From positions 1-29,894 of the forward strand of contig CALDIE010000139.1 of NCBI GenBank assembly GCA_937901625.1: a stretch of DNA of 29,894 bases, read 5' to 3'. Shown here in pieces: positions 14,298 to 22,291 of this stretch. The translations under genes and the position numbers were made by a program. The notes under the pieces are model-generated. The model had not been told where the DNA came from and searched no databases. It worked only from the letters and a program-made list of their open reading frames with translations. Numbering within the stretch: position 1 is the first letter of the stretch; each line of letters begins with the position of its first letter. Source of the DNA: an uncultured Lachnospiraceae bacterium (lineage in GTDB: Bacteria; Bacillota; Clostridia; Lachnospirales; Lachnospiraceae).

Positions 14298-15141
14298 CGT
14301 CCCCCGGAAGACAGGCCTTATAAACTTCCCGTTTCGGTATGCCTCTTAATCCGGCCACCTCTTTCATGGCACTCTTTTTATCCATACCCTTTTCCATCAG
14401 TGTTTCCACCTGCTGCCGTATCGGTACATCCGAATATTTTTGCCGTTCTGTAAGCACAGCCTCCTTAAGATCCCTTCCGGCTACGACCAGCACATACTCG
14501 CCTCTGGGTTCTTCGGTTTCGTAATACTCCATCGCCTCTTCGATCGTGGTGGCAAATACCGTCTCAAATCGCTTCGTCAATTCCCTGCATAGAGTGATCT
14601 TTCTCTGCCCCAACGCCTCATGAAGATCCTTAAGGCACTTTTTTAAGTGATGCGGCGCCTCGTAAAGGATGATCGTACGGCTTTCCGTCTTTAACTCCTC
14701 CAGGATCTGTTTACGCTCCTTTTTATCCGAAGGTAAAAAACCTTCAAAACAGAAGCGCCTTGTCGGAAGGCCGGATACTGTCAGCGCTGTGATACAGGCC
14801 GCCGGTCCCGGAAGTGATGTGACCGTGATCCCCTCCTCGATACACATTCTGACCAGCACCTCGCCGGGATCGGAGATCGCAGGGGTTCCCGCGTCCGTGA
14901 TCAGTGCGATATTTTTGCCCTCCTTTAAGCTATGGATCAGACTGTAGGCTTTTTCTGTTTTGTTGTATTCATGATAACTTGTCATCGGCGTGCGTATACC
15001 GAAATGCGTCAGTAAATGGATACTGTTTCTGGTATCCTCCGCGGCGATCAGATCCACCTGTTCAAGTGTTTCCAAAACCCTGGCAGTGATATCTTTCAGA
15101 TTTCCGATCGGTGTAGCACACAAATATAAGATTCCGGACAT
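14287..15141 (-). CDS. rsmI: 16S rRNA (cytidine1402-2'-O)-methyltransferase RsmI
   Basis: A 284-residue tetrapyrrole-methylase-fold (SPOUT-unlike) enzyme that methylates the ribose of C1402 in the 16S decoding centre using S-adenosylmethionine. Signatures are LYLCATPIGNLKDIT at the N-terminus, AAEDTRNS (33-40), GTPAISDPG (85-93), and SLPGPAACITAL, followed by RFCFEGFLP. The frame is open 54 nt further up into trmN6, but ATG 15141 follows GGGAAAGGA and matches the family start. It lies 35 nt after trmN6 and closes the long operon. The trmN6-rsmI neighbourhood matches Bacillus (yabB-yazA-yabC), except that the small GIY-YIG gene yazA is absent. Confidence 0.95.
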   Translation of the reverse strand: MSGILYLCATPIGNLKDITARVLETLEQVDLIAAEDTRNSIHLLTHFGIRTPMTSYHEYNKTEKAYSLIHSLKEGKNIALITDAGTPAISDPGEVLVRMCIEEGITVTSLPGPAACITALTVSGLPTRRFCFEGFLPSDKKERKQILEELKTESRTIILYEAPHHLKKCLKDLHEALGQRKITLCRELTKRFETVFATTIEEAMEYYETEEPRGEYVLVVAGRDLKEAVLTERQKYSDVPIRQQVETLMEKGMDKKSAMKEVAGLRGIPKREVYKACLPGDGEE

Positions 15142-15176
15142 AATGATCCTTTCCCGTTTCAAACGGACACACGGTT

Positions 15177-15914
15177 TTAAAAACCGTAATCCCACTTTAT
15201 CTCTTCCGTATATTCGCCATTTTTTTCAAAAAGGATCAGCGGCTTTTCCACCTTCAGACCGGACTTTCCTCCGCGCACCGCTTCCACCAGTACCATCGCA
15301 GGTTCTTTATCCGCAAAAGGATAGACGATCCGAAGCCTCTTCGGTTCCAGACTCACTGAAGAGGCCGTTACGATCAGCTCAGCCAGCCTGAATGGCCGGT
15401 GAACCATGAACAGATGCCCGCCGGGAACTAAAAGCGACGCAGATGCGACTAAAACGTCCCGGAGGGTGCACAACACCTCGTGTCTTGCCACCGTCTTGGC
15501 GTAATTGCTTCCCACAATCCCGTGTTGGGCTATCATATAGGGCGGATTGCAGGTGATAACTTCAAAAGAGGCAGGTCCAAACAGTCCCACTGCCTCCTTA
15601 ACATCTCCCGTTATGATCTTGATCTTCTCCTCCAGGCCGTTCATCAGGACGCTGCGGCATGCCATATCCGCGCTCTCCTCCTGGATCTCCAGCCCACAGA
15701 CAGAGGCTGCCTTTGTCCTGGCGGAGAGTAAAAGCGGAAGTATTCCCGTGCCGGTACACAGATCCAGCACCCTGTCTCCCGCCTTTGCCTGCGCAAATCC
15801 GGAGAGCAGCACCGCATCCATTCCAAAGCAAAACCGCTCCGGGTCCTGAATGATCTTTAAGCCGTTTCTCTGCAGATCATCGATCCTCTCTCCGTCCTTT
15901 AGCAACACTTGCAT
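15177..15914 (-). CDS. trmN6: TrmN6-type tRNA adenine-N6 methyltransferase
   Basis: A 245-residue class I methyltransferase. The S-adenosylmethionine loop is VLDLCTGTGILPLLL (49-63), an acidic ribose-binding residue follows in CGLEIQ (73-78), and the catalytic NPPY (123-126) marks an amino-group methylase. In the characterised E. coli relative the product is m6A37 of valine tRNA1; the exact tRNA here is not known. The opening LQRNGLKIIQDPERFCFGMDAVLL is typical of the YabB/TrmN6 group. An alternative ATG at 15941 would overlap ricT; ATG 15914, 10 nt after the ricT stop with AAGGAAAAAGAG ahead, is preferred. Its place after ricT matches the Bacillus order (yaaT, yabA, yabB), without yabA. Confidence 0.9.
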   Translation of the reverse strand: MQVLLKDGERIDDLQRNGLKIIQDPERFCFGMDAVLLSGFAQAKAGDRVLDLCTGTGILPLLLSARTKAASVCGLEIQEESADMACRSVLMNGLEEKIKIITGDVKEAVGLFGPASFEVITCNPPYMIAQHGIVGSNYAKTVARHEVLCTLRDVLVASASLLVPGGHLFMVHRPFRLAELIVTASSVSLEPKRLRIVYPFADKEPAMVLVEAVRGGKSGLKVEKPLILFEKNGEYTEEIKWDYGF

Positions 15915-15924
15915 CTCTTTTTCC

Positions 15925-16878
15925 TTATTCGTCCCCGTCATCCGTATCCGCGTTATCTCCGATCCTTTCTTCCTTTGCGATCAGATCCTCTACGGATTCC
16001 TCTTTCTCTTCCCGGTTCTCACCGCCATGCTTCTTTTTGTCATCCTGCTTATCCTTTTTCGGCGGACGGCGCTTAAATTTCAGCTCATGCGTGGAATACT
16101 CTTCGAGCTCCTTTTCATCTCCCACCTCAACCAGCACGCGAACACGCTGCCTGAGCACATCCATGCTCTGCACCGTTCCGTTCAGACCGTCCGGCGTTGT
16201 AACCGTCTCTCCCATCTTGGGCATGTTGCGGTTGAGCACTTCATAAGTTTCGTTTTCATAATTTAAACAGCACATCAAACGGCCGCACATTCCGGAGATC
16301 TTCCCGGGGTTTAAGGAGAGATTCTGCTCCTTTGCCATCTTGATGGATACCGGCATAAAATCGCTTAAATAGGAACTGCAGCATAACGGTCTTCCGCAGC
16401 TTCCGATACCGCCAAGCATTCTGGTCGCGTCTCTCGGACCGATCTGACGTAACTCTATCCTGGTATGGAAGATTCCTGCCAGATCCTTAACAAGCTCACG
16501 GAAGTCCACTCTTCCCTCTGCCGTAAAATAAAACAGCAGCTTACTGTTATCAAATGTATACTCCGCGTCGATCAGTTTCATCTCGAGCCCTCTGGCCACG
16601 ATCCTCTCTTTGCAGAGTCTTTGCGCCTCTTTTTCCCTCTCGAGATTACTCTTTTCCTGCTCTTTATCCTTCTCGGTCGCGATGCGGATCACCGGCTTTA
16701 ACGGTGAAACGATCTGCGCTTCCTCCACCTCTCTTACCGCATATACGGCGGTACCGTATTCGAGACCTCTGGCCGTCTCTACGATCACGCCGTCATTACG
16801 CTTGATATCCAATCCCTTCGGATCGAAAAAATATACCTTTCCGGCAGTGCGAAAACGCACGCCAACAACTTTCTTCAT
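15925..16878 (-). CDS. ricT: PSP1-domain iron-sulfur protein RicT (YaaT)
   Basis: A 317-residue PSP1-domain protein. Two conserved CGRxxCC blocks, Cys161/166/167 and Cys198/203/204, are the residues that in the Bacillus RicA-RicF-RicT (Y-complex) ligate [4Fe-4S] clusters. There the complex stimulates RNase Y processing of operon mRNAs and affects sporulation and biofilm phosphorelay. The central part has GPRDATRMLGGIGSCGRPLCC. The C-terminal tail from about 275 is highly charged (KKDKQDDKKKHGGENREEKEE) and probably disordered. RicA and RicF are not encoded in the window. It follows holB at 51 nt and precedes trmN6, the standard Firmicutes order, so a housekeeping role in mRNA maturation is more likely than a sporulation role. 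Confidence 0.93.
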   Translation of the reverse strand: MKKVVGVRFRTAGKVYFFDPKGLDIKRNDGVIVETARGLEYGTAVYAVREVEEAQIVSPLKPVIRIATEKDKEQEKSNLEREKEAQRLCKERIVARGLEMKLIDAEYTFDNSKLLFYFTAEGRVDFRELVKDLAGIFHTRIELRQIGPRDATRMLGGIGSCGRPLCCSSYLSDFMPVSIKMAKEQNLSLNPGKISGMCGRLMCCLNYENETYEVLNRNMPKMGETVTTPDGLNGTVQSMDVLRQRVRVLVEVGDEKELEEYSTHELKFKRRPPKKDKQDDKKKHGGENREEKEESVEDLIAKEERIGDNADTDDGDE

Positions 16879-16929
16879 ACAACTTGCTCCTTGCTTCCGG
16901 TCTTATAGTAAGGAAAGCCCGTAAGCCGG

Positions 16930-17928
16930 TCACTTCCCTTGATTTTCCTGGATCGTCATCAGCAGCAAAGACATCGTCAGATCTTCCGCAACCGCATTCT
17001 TTAAACGTCTTCTCGCATTCTCCAGGGCTTGAAGGATCTCTTCTATCCCTTCGTAATTGCTCACCTGTGCCACCTTTTGGATGCTGGTGATCTCATCCCG
17101 AAAGATCAGGTGATTCATATCATGTGTTGCTTTAAACAACAAAACATCACGATACCATACAACCATGATATCCAGATAATCATTGATATCAAAACCGTAG
17201 GTTCGTATTTCTTTTAAACTCTCCATCACTTCGTTGCTGTCCATCTCACGGATGTTCTTTAAAAGCGACAGCGCTCCGGTACGGATCTTACTGAAATCCT
17301 CACTCTCCGCAAGCGCCTTGGCACGTCCCACATTACCTCTTGCAAAGGCGATGCAGATCTCCGCGCGGCTCTCCTGCACGTGAAGAACATTGATCAGATA
17401 TGAGCGCATCTCATCGTCACGAACCGGTTTCATGTTCAGCACGATACAACGGCTTAAGATCGTCGGAAGCAGCATATCCGTTCCGGTCGTCATCAGGATA
17501 AACACCACATACTCGGGCGGCTCTTCGATCGTCTTTAAGATCGCGTTCTGAGCCTGGGGCGTCATCTTCTCCGCCTCCGGAATGATATATACCTTATATG
17601 GCGACGCATACGGCTTGATATCTACCGTATCATTGATCTTTTCGCGCACGTCATCGACACTGAAAGTATTGGGTTTCTCATGCGGCACATAGATGATATC
17701 CGGATGATTTCCGCTCTTGACCTGTCTGCAGGAACGGCACTCCCCGCAAGGCTCCTCTCCCTGCTGTTCACACTGAAGTGTCTGCACAAAGATCTTAGCG
17801 ATAAACTCTTTTCCGGAACGGCTTTCACCATTCAAAATATACGCATGAGCAATCCTCTTCTCGCGGATGCTCCCCTGAAGCTGCTCTTTAATCTGCTCCT
17901 GTCCTACAATATCAGAAAATCCAGCCAT
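16930..17928 (-). CDS. holB: DNA polymerase III subunit delta prime
   Basis: A 332-residue clamp-loader subunit. It opens FSDIVGQEQIKEQLQGSI, and has a P-loop remnant GESRSGKE (34-41) and a zinc module with Cys53, Cys61, Cys64 and Cys67. It then has IPEAEKMTPQAQNAILKTIEEPPE and a sensor/arginine-finger segment LPTILSRC. Delta prime typically does not hydrolyse ATP, consistent with the missing Ser/Thr after the P-loop Lys; its SRC arginine acts on the neighbouring subunit. It helps load the beta clamp during replication. It lies 14 nt after a guanylate-kinase-family gene and upstream of ricT. In Bacillus the kinase two or three genes before holB is thymidylate kinase. Confidence 0.92.
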   Translation of the reverse strand: MAGFSDIVGQEQIKEQLQGSIREKRIAHAYILNGESRSGKEFIAKIFVQTLQCEQQGEEPCGECRSCRQVKSGNHPDIIYVPHEKPNTFSVDDVREKINDTVDIKPYASPYKVYIIPEAEKMTPQAQNAILKTIEEPPEYVVFILMTTGTDMLLPTILSRCIVLNMKPVRDDEMRSYLINVLHVQESRAEICIAFARGNVGRAKALAESEDFSKIRTGALSLLKNIREMDSNEVMESLKEIRTYGFDINDYLDIMVVWYRDVLLFKATHDMNHLIFRDEITSIQKVAQVSNYEGIEEILQALENARRRLKNAVAEDLTMSLLLMTIQENQGK

Positions 17929-17942
17929 AACCCTCTCCTGTC

Positions 17943-18530
17943 TTATCTGTACGAAAGGATCGTCTCTGAAAGCTCATCCAGACACCGCTCGAGATCATCA
18001 TTTACAAAGCATCTCTCTATCCCGGCCTCCGCAAGCTTCTCTTCGGAAAAATCCTCCTGATCAGCCAAAAAGCGGCGGCACATTTCCTTATACTTCGGCT
18101 CCTTCTGGCTGCGTTCCCGTTTCAGTGCCCTTTCGAGACGTTCCCCGTCATCCAACGTAACATAGAGACCGATCACGCGATCCCTCCCATAATACTCCCT
18201 TATACTATTATAAGATTGTAATGTACCAATAATCAAGTAATCCTTTTGGGAAAGTTCGATCCCCTCGTCATCTACGGTGAAATAATACCAGTCCCCGTGA
18301 ACGGTGTGATAAACACGGCTTTCCACCACTTTTTGACTTTCCTTAAGCTCTTTAAAGCGCTCCTGTGTGGCAAAGTAGTATTCCCTGCCTTCCTCCTCAC
18401 CTTCGCGGATCGGTCTGGTCGTCCAGGGGACGATCACCGACAATGCCAGATCCTCCCTTTCCAACAGCCGGCGATAGAGAGTATCTTTCCCGGATGCGCT
18501 TTTCCCCATCAGGCAAAATATTTTTCCCAT
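17943..18530 (-). CDS. Guanylate-kinase-family protein
   Basis: A 195-residue P-loop kinase. The P-loop is GKSASGKDT (9-17), and TTRPIREGEEEGREYYF corresponds to the GMP-binding TTRxPRxGExxGxxYxF signature. Classical Gmk has GPSGxGKxT and a well-conserved S-x-TTR block; here a Val-Pro-Trp precedes TTR and the lid region is divergent. Guanylate kinase activity (GMP plus ATP to GDP plus ADP) is plausible but not certain, and the canonical Gmk gene is often elsewhere next to rpoZ. It starts 20 nt after glpK and is 14 nt from holB, so it is in the long operon. A nucleotide kinase ahead of holB parallels Bacillus tmk, though this sequence is of the guanylate type. Confidence 0.75.
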   Translation of the reverse strand: MGKIFCLMGKSASGKDTLYRRLLEREDLALSVIVPWTTRPIREGEEEGREYYFATQERFKELKESQKVVESRVYHTVHGDWYYFTVDDEGIELSQKDYLIIGTLQSYNSIREYYGRDRVIGLYVTLDDGERLERALKRERSQKEPKYKEMCRRFLADQEDFSEEKLAEAGIERCFVNDDLERCLDELSETILSYR

Positions 18531-18550
18531 CCCGTCTCCTTTTACCGTCC

Positions 18551-20062
18551 TTACCTGTCCTGTACTTCCTCTTCATCCGTATAAGCCAGCGCACAGCTTA
18601 CCGCTCTGGCCCATCCTTTAAGCTTTTCCTCTCTGACTTCCGCACTCATAGCGGGAACAAAGAGTTTCTCTTCTTCCAGGAGTCCGAACACTTCCTCCTT
18701 ACTCCTCCAGTATCCGGATGACAATCCTGCTAAAAATGCCGCTCCGAGCGCTGTAGACTCCACGCAGGAAGGACGGATAACAGTTGTCTTTAAGATATCC
18801 GCCTGAAACTGCATCAGGAAATCATTGTTACTGGCTCCGCCGTCCACCTTAAGATGCTTTAACTCCTTTTTGGCGTCCCGCTCCATCGCATGGATCACAT
18901 CCCCTGTCTGATAGGCCAGGGACTCTAAGGTTGCCCGGATGATAACCTTCCTGCCACTTCCTCTTGTAAGTCCCAGGATCATGCCTCTGGCATACGGATT
19001 CCAGTACGGAGCTCCGAGTCCGGTAAAAGCCGGTACCACATAGACTCCGTCCGTATCACTAAGTCCCTCTGAGATGGTCTGTGTATCCGACGCTTTCTCT
19101 ATCATGCGGCATTCATCCCGAAGCCACTGCACGGCTGCGCCTGCCACAAAGACACTGCCTTCCAGGCAATAATCCACATCATCCGTTGTTCCCGCCGCTA
19201 TCGTCGTTAATAACCCGTTGGATGAAAGGATCGGATCCTTCCCGGTATTCATCAGCAAAAAGCAGCCCGTACCGTAGGTATTCTTAATCTCCCCCGGATG
19301 GATGCATCCCTGCCCAAAGAGTGCAGCCTGCTGATCACCCGCCGCCCCTGCGATGGGTATGCCCGCTCCGATCAATGTATTGGCTGTTTCGCCAAATACC
19401 GTCCCGGAGGGCTTGACTTCCGGCATCATGGAAACGGGGATGTTAAAATAATCCAGAAGTTTATGATCCCATTGCTTTTTGTGTATATCAAAAAGCATGG
19501 TTCTCGAAGCATTGGTATAATCCGTCACATGAACTTTCCCTGCGGTAAGGTTCCATATTAACCACGTATCCACAGTCCCGAACAAAAGATCTCCGTTATC
19601 AGCCAGCTCTCTTGTCCCGGGAACGTTTTCCAAAATCCAGGCGCATTTACTTCCCGAAAAATACGCATCCGGGATCAGACCTGTCGTCTCTTTGACATAG
19701 GTCTCCCATCCCTCTTCCTTCATCTCTTTGATGCGCCCCGCTGTTCTGCGGCATTGCCATACGATGGCCGGATAGACGGGCTTCCCCGTATGCCGGTTCC
19801 ACACTATGGTCGTCTCCCTCTGGTTGGTGATCCCTATAGCCGCAACCTGCGTGATGTCTCCGCCGGCCTTTCCAAGAGCCTCCACGGCTACGCTTAACTG
19901 TCCCGACCAGATTTCCATGGGATCATGTTCCACCCATCCGGGATTCGGATAATACTGCGTAAACTCTTTTTGCGCGCTTGCTGCTATCCTGCCCTTTTCG
20001 TCAAACAGAATGCAGCGGGAACTGGTCGTTCCCTGATCCAGAGCCATAACCCATTTCCCCAT
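18551..20062 (-). CDS. glpK: Glycerol kinase
   Basis: A 503-residue FGGY-family carbohydrate kinase of standard glycerol kinase length. It phosphorylates glycerol to sn-glycerol 3-phosphate, feeding lipid synthesis or glycolysis. Visible motifs are ALDQGTTSSRCILFD at the N-terminus, GITNQRETT, the substrate-binding region around WLIWNLTAGKVHVTDYTNASRT, GAAGDQQAALFGQ, and KVDGGASNNDFLMQFQADIL with the ATP-binding site. The HPr-type regulatory His in the NxSRT region cannot be judged. It starts at ATG 20062 with an AGAGGAGGG ribosome site, 57 nt after the L,D-transpeptidase stop. It is embedded in a wall/replication operon rather than beside glpF, glpD or a glycerol antiterminator gene. No regulatory element for glycerol is visible. 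Confidence 0.97.
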   Translation of the reverse strand: MGKWVMALDQGTTSSRCILFDEKGRIAASAQKEFTQYYPNPGWVEHDPMEIWSGQLSVAVEALGKAGGDITQVAAIGITNQRETTIVWNRHTGKPVYPAIVWQCRRTAGRIKEMKEEGWETYVKETTGLIPDAYFSGSKCAWILENVPGTRELADNGDLLFGTVDTWLIWNLTAGKVHVTDYTNASRTMLFDIHKKQWDHKLLDYFNIPVSMMPEVKPSGTVFGETANTLIGAGIPIAGAAGDQQAALFGQGCIHPGEIKNTYGTGCFLLMNTGKDPILSSNGLLTTIAAGTTDDVDYCLEGSVFVAGAAVQWLRDECRMIEKASDTQTISEGLSDTDGVYVVPAFTGLGAPYWNPYARGMILGLTRGSGRKVIIRATLESLAYQTGDVIHAMERDAKKELKHLKVDGGASNNDFLMQFQADILKTTVIRPSCVESTALGAAFLAGLSSGYWRSKEEVFGLLEEEKLFVPAMSAEVREEKLKGWARAVSCALAYTDEEEVQDR

Positions 20063-20119
20063 ATGTAACCCTCCTCTGTAAGTACCGCCCCGTAAAACTT
20101 ACTGTACGTTCTGTGCCTG

Positions 20120-21799
20120 CTAAAGATCCGCAAGCGGAACTTCCTGTGTAACATCCGGTACAGCGATCGAAGGATCCGAAACAACCCCTTCGGGAACCGG
20201 GGTCAGCACCGGCAGGAGTGAAGGATCCGCCGGTACGGTGTTATCGGATACGCTCGTCTCGTCCGGAAGCACCGGTACGGCTGTCGGCAGCGGTTCCGGC
20301 GTAAGCGTCGGTTCCGGCTCGGCAATGATCACCGGCTCCGGTGTCGGTTCGGGCGCCATCATCGGTGCAGCCGTCGGCGTCACCCCGTCCGGATAAGAAA
20401 CGATATAAGAATCATCAATGTAATAACAGATCACAGGGCAGTTCTGATAGATCATGTTAAAGAGTTCTCTTGCCCTGGCCTTAGGCATATTGATGCACCC
20501 GTGGGATCCGTTCGTACGATAGATATCTCCGCCGAACCGGCTCCTCCAGGTGGCGTCATGAAATCCGATATTGCCGTTGAAAGGCATCCAGTAATTCACA
20601 AACGACGCATAATTATCTCCGCGAAGAATCGCGTTGGTCTGACGATAGGTCACCCCGAAGATCCCGGGCGGAGTCGCGTTGCCGTTGGACATATTTCCCG
20701 TCACGCAGTCTGAGGTAAAGATGATCTGTCCGTGATCCACCACATAGACTTTCTGCGCGGTCATGTCCACCTCCGCGTAGTAATCACCGATATCATCCTC
20801 ACCCCACCGGGCTGCCCGGACCGTAAAGGCCGGTTCTCTGGTCGTTTCTTCACCGGATAAGATTTCCTCCACCAGAGTTTCTTTCTCGGTATCAATATCG
20901 AGCTTCCAGCCGTATCTTCCCTTGGGAAGCTCCATCACATATCCGTCTACGGTCGTAAACAATTCTTTCTTACCGTAAGTATCATAGTTTTCCGCCAGGG
21001 ACTTTAAATACTCCGTTAACAGCCCTTCGTCAACGATGGCATCCTGTCCTTCATAGGTAAGCCAGTCATGAAAAACGGAGAAATCAAGAGTCTCCACTTC
21101 CTCGCCAAACTGCAGATTGATCACCGAATCCTGAAACCGGTTTAAGTGCGCAAGCTCCGCATTTAAAGCCACATCCTCACTTGTAATATCCGCCGTGAGA
21201 TAACACCCGGCAGCGTCAAGATCCACCTCCGGCTGTTCGTTTAAGATTGCCGTGCCAGCCGCCTCCAGTACCTTTTCCATCGAAAGTTCCGTTCCCGGAC
21301 GCTCCGCCGTTATCACATACCTTCCGGCCTCCTCATCAAAATCACCGATATAGGCATCTTGCGCCTTTCTCATATTCTCTTTTTGTAAAAAGCCGATCCC
21401 TTCCAGAGACGCCGCCAGCACCTCCGGATCGTAGGTAACCGTTCTCTCAAGTGTGTAGAGATGTCCGTTAAAGCAGGCACCGATCCATGCATAGGGATCC
21501 TGCTCCGTCAAAATATCACTCATGGTTCTGGAATAAGAAACCGTCATTCCAAGCTGCTCCGCGCTTAAAACCGCCTCGCTCCCCTCTCTTCCGAGAATGC
21601 GAAGATGATAGTTCATATCCTGCCGGCGCCTCATCCCGTCAGCTTCCTCCGGCGTCCTTCCGGAATAATCCACTCCGTCGATCACTGTATTTTGTTGAAA
21701 ACGCGTCTTGTAATAATTGGCAAAGCTAAAAAATGTAACGATCAAAGCCGCCACCAGCAGCACACCGGCAATTATCCCTATCTTCTTACCTTTTTTCAT
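20120..21799 (-). CDS. L,D-transpeptidase (YkuD) with peptidoglycan-binding region and Pro-rich tail
   Basis: A 559-residue membrane-anchored wall enzyme. The N-terminus has a positive stretch and a transmembrane helix (8-28). Residues about 40-330 resemble the repeated peptidoglycan-binding (PG_binding_4-like) region found in Clostridia. The YkuD catalytic domain spans about 340-465, with His414 in FHDATW and Cys435 in SHGCINMP. L,D-transpeptidases form 3-3 crosslinks, or anchor proteins, at tetrapeptide stems. After residue about 471 there is an unusual 85-residue tail rich in Pro, Glu, Thr and Val, with TPEP-like repeats (PEPTPEP, TLTPEPLPTAVP), probably a wall-spanning linker. It is 19 nt after a small Cys-rich gene and upstream of glpK. 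Confidence 0.9.
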   Translation of the reverse strand: MKKGKKIGIIAGVLLVAALIVTFFSFANYYKTRFQQNTVIDGVDYSGRTPEEADGMRRRQDMNYHLRILGREGSEAVLSAEQLGMTVSYSRTMSDILTEQDPYAWIGACFNGHLYTLERTVTYDPEVLAASLEGIGFLQKENMRKAQDAYIGDFDEEAGRYVITAERPGTELSMEKVLEAAGTAILNEQPEVDLDAAGCYLTADITSEDVALNAELAHLNRFQDSVINLQFGEEVETLDFSVFHDWLTYEGQDAIVDEGLLTEYLKSLAENYDTYGKKELFTTVDGYVMELPKGRYGWKLDIDTEKETLVEEILSGEETTREPAFTVRAARWGEDDIGDYYAEVDMTAQKVYVVDHGQIIFTSDCVTGNMSNGNATPPGIFGVTYRQTNAILRGDNYASFVNYWMPFNGNIGFHDATWRSRFGGDIYRTNGSHGCINMPKARARELFNMIYQNCPVICYYIDDSYIVSYPDGVTPTAAPMMAPEPTPEPVIIAEPEPTLTPEPLPTAVPVLPDETSVSDNTVPADPSLLPVLTPVPEGVVSDPSIAVPDVTQEVPLADL

Positions 21800-21818
21800 C
21801 GTCCTTCCTCTATATCAT

Positions 21819-22016
21819 CTACATCTGATGTCTGACCACCCGGTACTCATCTCCGTTTGTATAATACGGGCAATCCTTAAATCCGTTTTCCATCATACGC
21901 GCATAGTCGTCCTCGTCGATATTAAAATCCACATCGCAGACATAATCGCCGTACTCTTCATCATAACTGAGATACGCGCAGGTATCACAATTTGCCTGAC
22001 TTGCCAAATCTTTCAC
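21819..22016 (-). CDS. Small cysteine-rich acidic protein (DUF6472-like)
   Basis: A 65-residue acidic protein with four Cys: CDTC (Cys10, Cys13), one in DYVCDVD and one in FKDCPYY. The layout NCDTC...DEEYGDYVCDVD...CPYY...DEYRVVRHQM fits DUF6472, small proteins known mainly from Lachnospiraceae and close relatives. The assignment is from memory of the pattern. Four Cys spaced like this could hold a metal ion or a small cluster. It lies 10 nt after an 82-residue hypothetical gene, with an AAAGATTTGGC-type context rather than a strong ribosome site, so translation may be coupled. The downstream L,D-transpeptidase starts 19 nt later. Function unknown. Confidence 0.7.
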   Translation of the reverse strand: MKDLASQANCDTCAYLSYDEEYGDYVCDVDFNIDEDDYARMMENGFKDCPYYTNGDEYRVVRHQM

Positions 22017-22026
22017 CCTAACCCTT

Positions 22027-22275
22027 CTACCACTTCGGCTTTTGATCCTTATGAGCGTGGTTCTTCGTTCTCTGACGGTACTCCTCCAGAGTATCTTCGT
22101 ACTTCTTTATCTTGCTTTCCTTAATCTTTCCATGTTCCTTGCAATATGCCAGGAGCTCTTCATACTCCTTGAGATTTAAAAGAGCGGCGTCCTTGTAGTT
22201 GTTTTCAAAGTTCATTTGAATCCGGTTTGCCAGGGCGTCTAACTGCTTCTGTTCCTTCGTATCAAAAAAGCCCAT
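22027..22275 (-). CDS. Small hypothetical alpha-helical protein
   Basis: An 82-residue protein, rich in Lys, Glu and Asn, predicted to be mostly helical and soluble. It opens MGFFDTKEQKQLDALANRIQ and ends HAHKDQKPKW. The frame extends 96 nt further up, overlapping the end of the NlpC/P60 gene, but ATG 22275 with AGAAGGGAGAAG ahead is the clear start. It is 16 nt after the hydrolase stop and 10 nt before the next small gene. I do not recognise a domain; similar short proteins next to DUF6472 genes probably occur in related Clostridia, but that is from memory. Function unknown. Confidence 0.7.
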   Translation of the reverse strand: MGFFDTKEQKQLDALANRIQMNFENNYKDAALLNLKEYEELLAYCKEHGKIKESKIKKYEDTLEEYRQRTKNHAHKDQKPKW

Positions 22276-22291
22276 ACTCTTCTCCCTTCTG

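Noticed and set aside
17807..17830. Possible defect in the HolB P-loop (GESRSGKE lacks Ser/Thr)
   Set aside because: Delta prime subunits commonly have degenerate P-loops and do not hydrolyse ATP; this is normal for the family.
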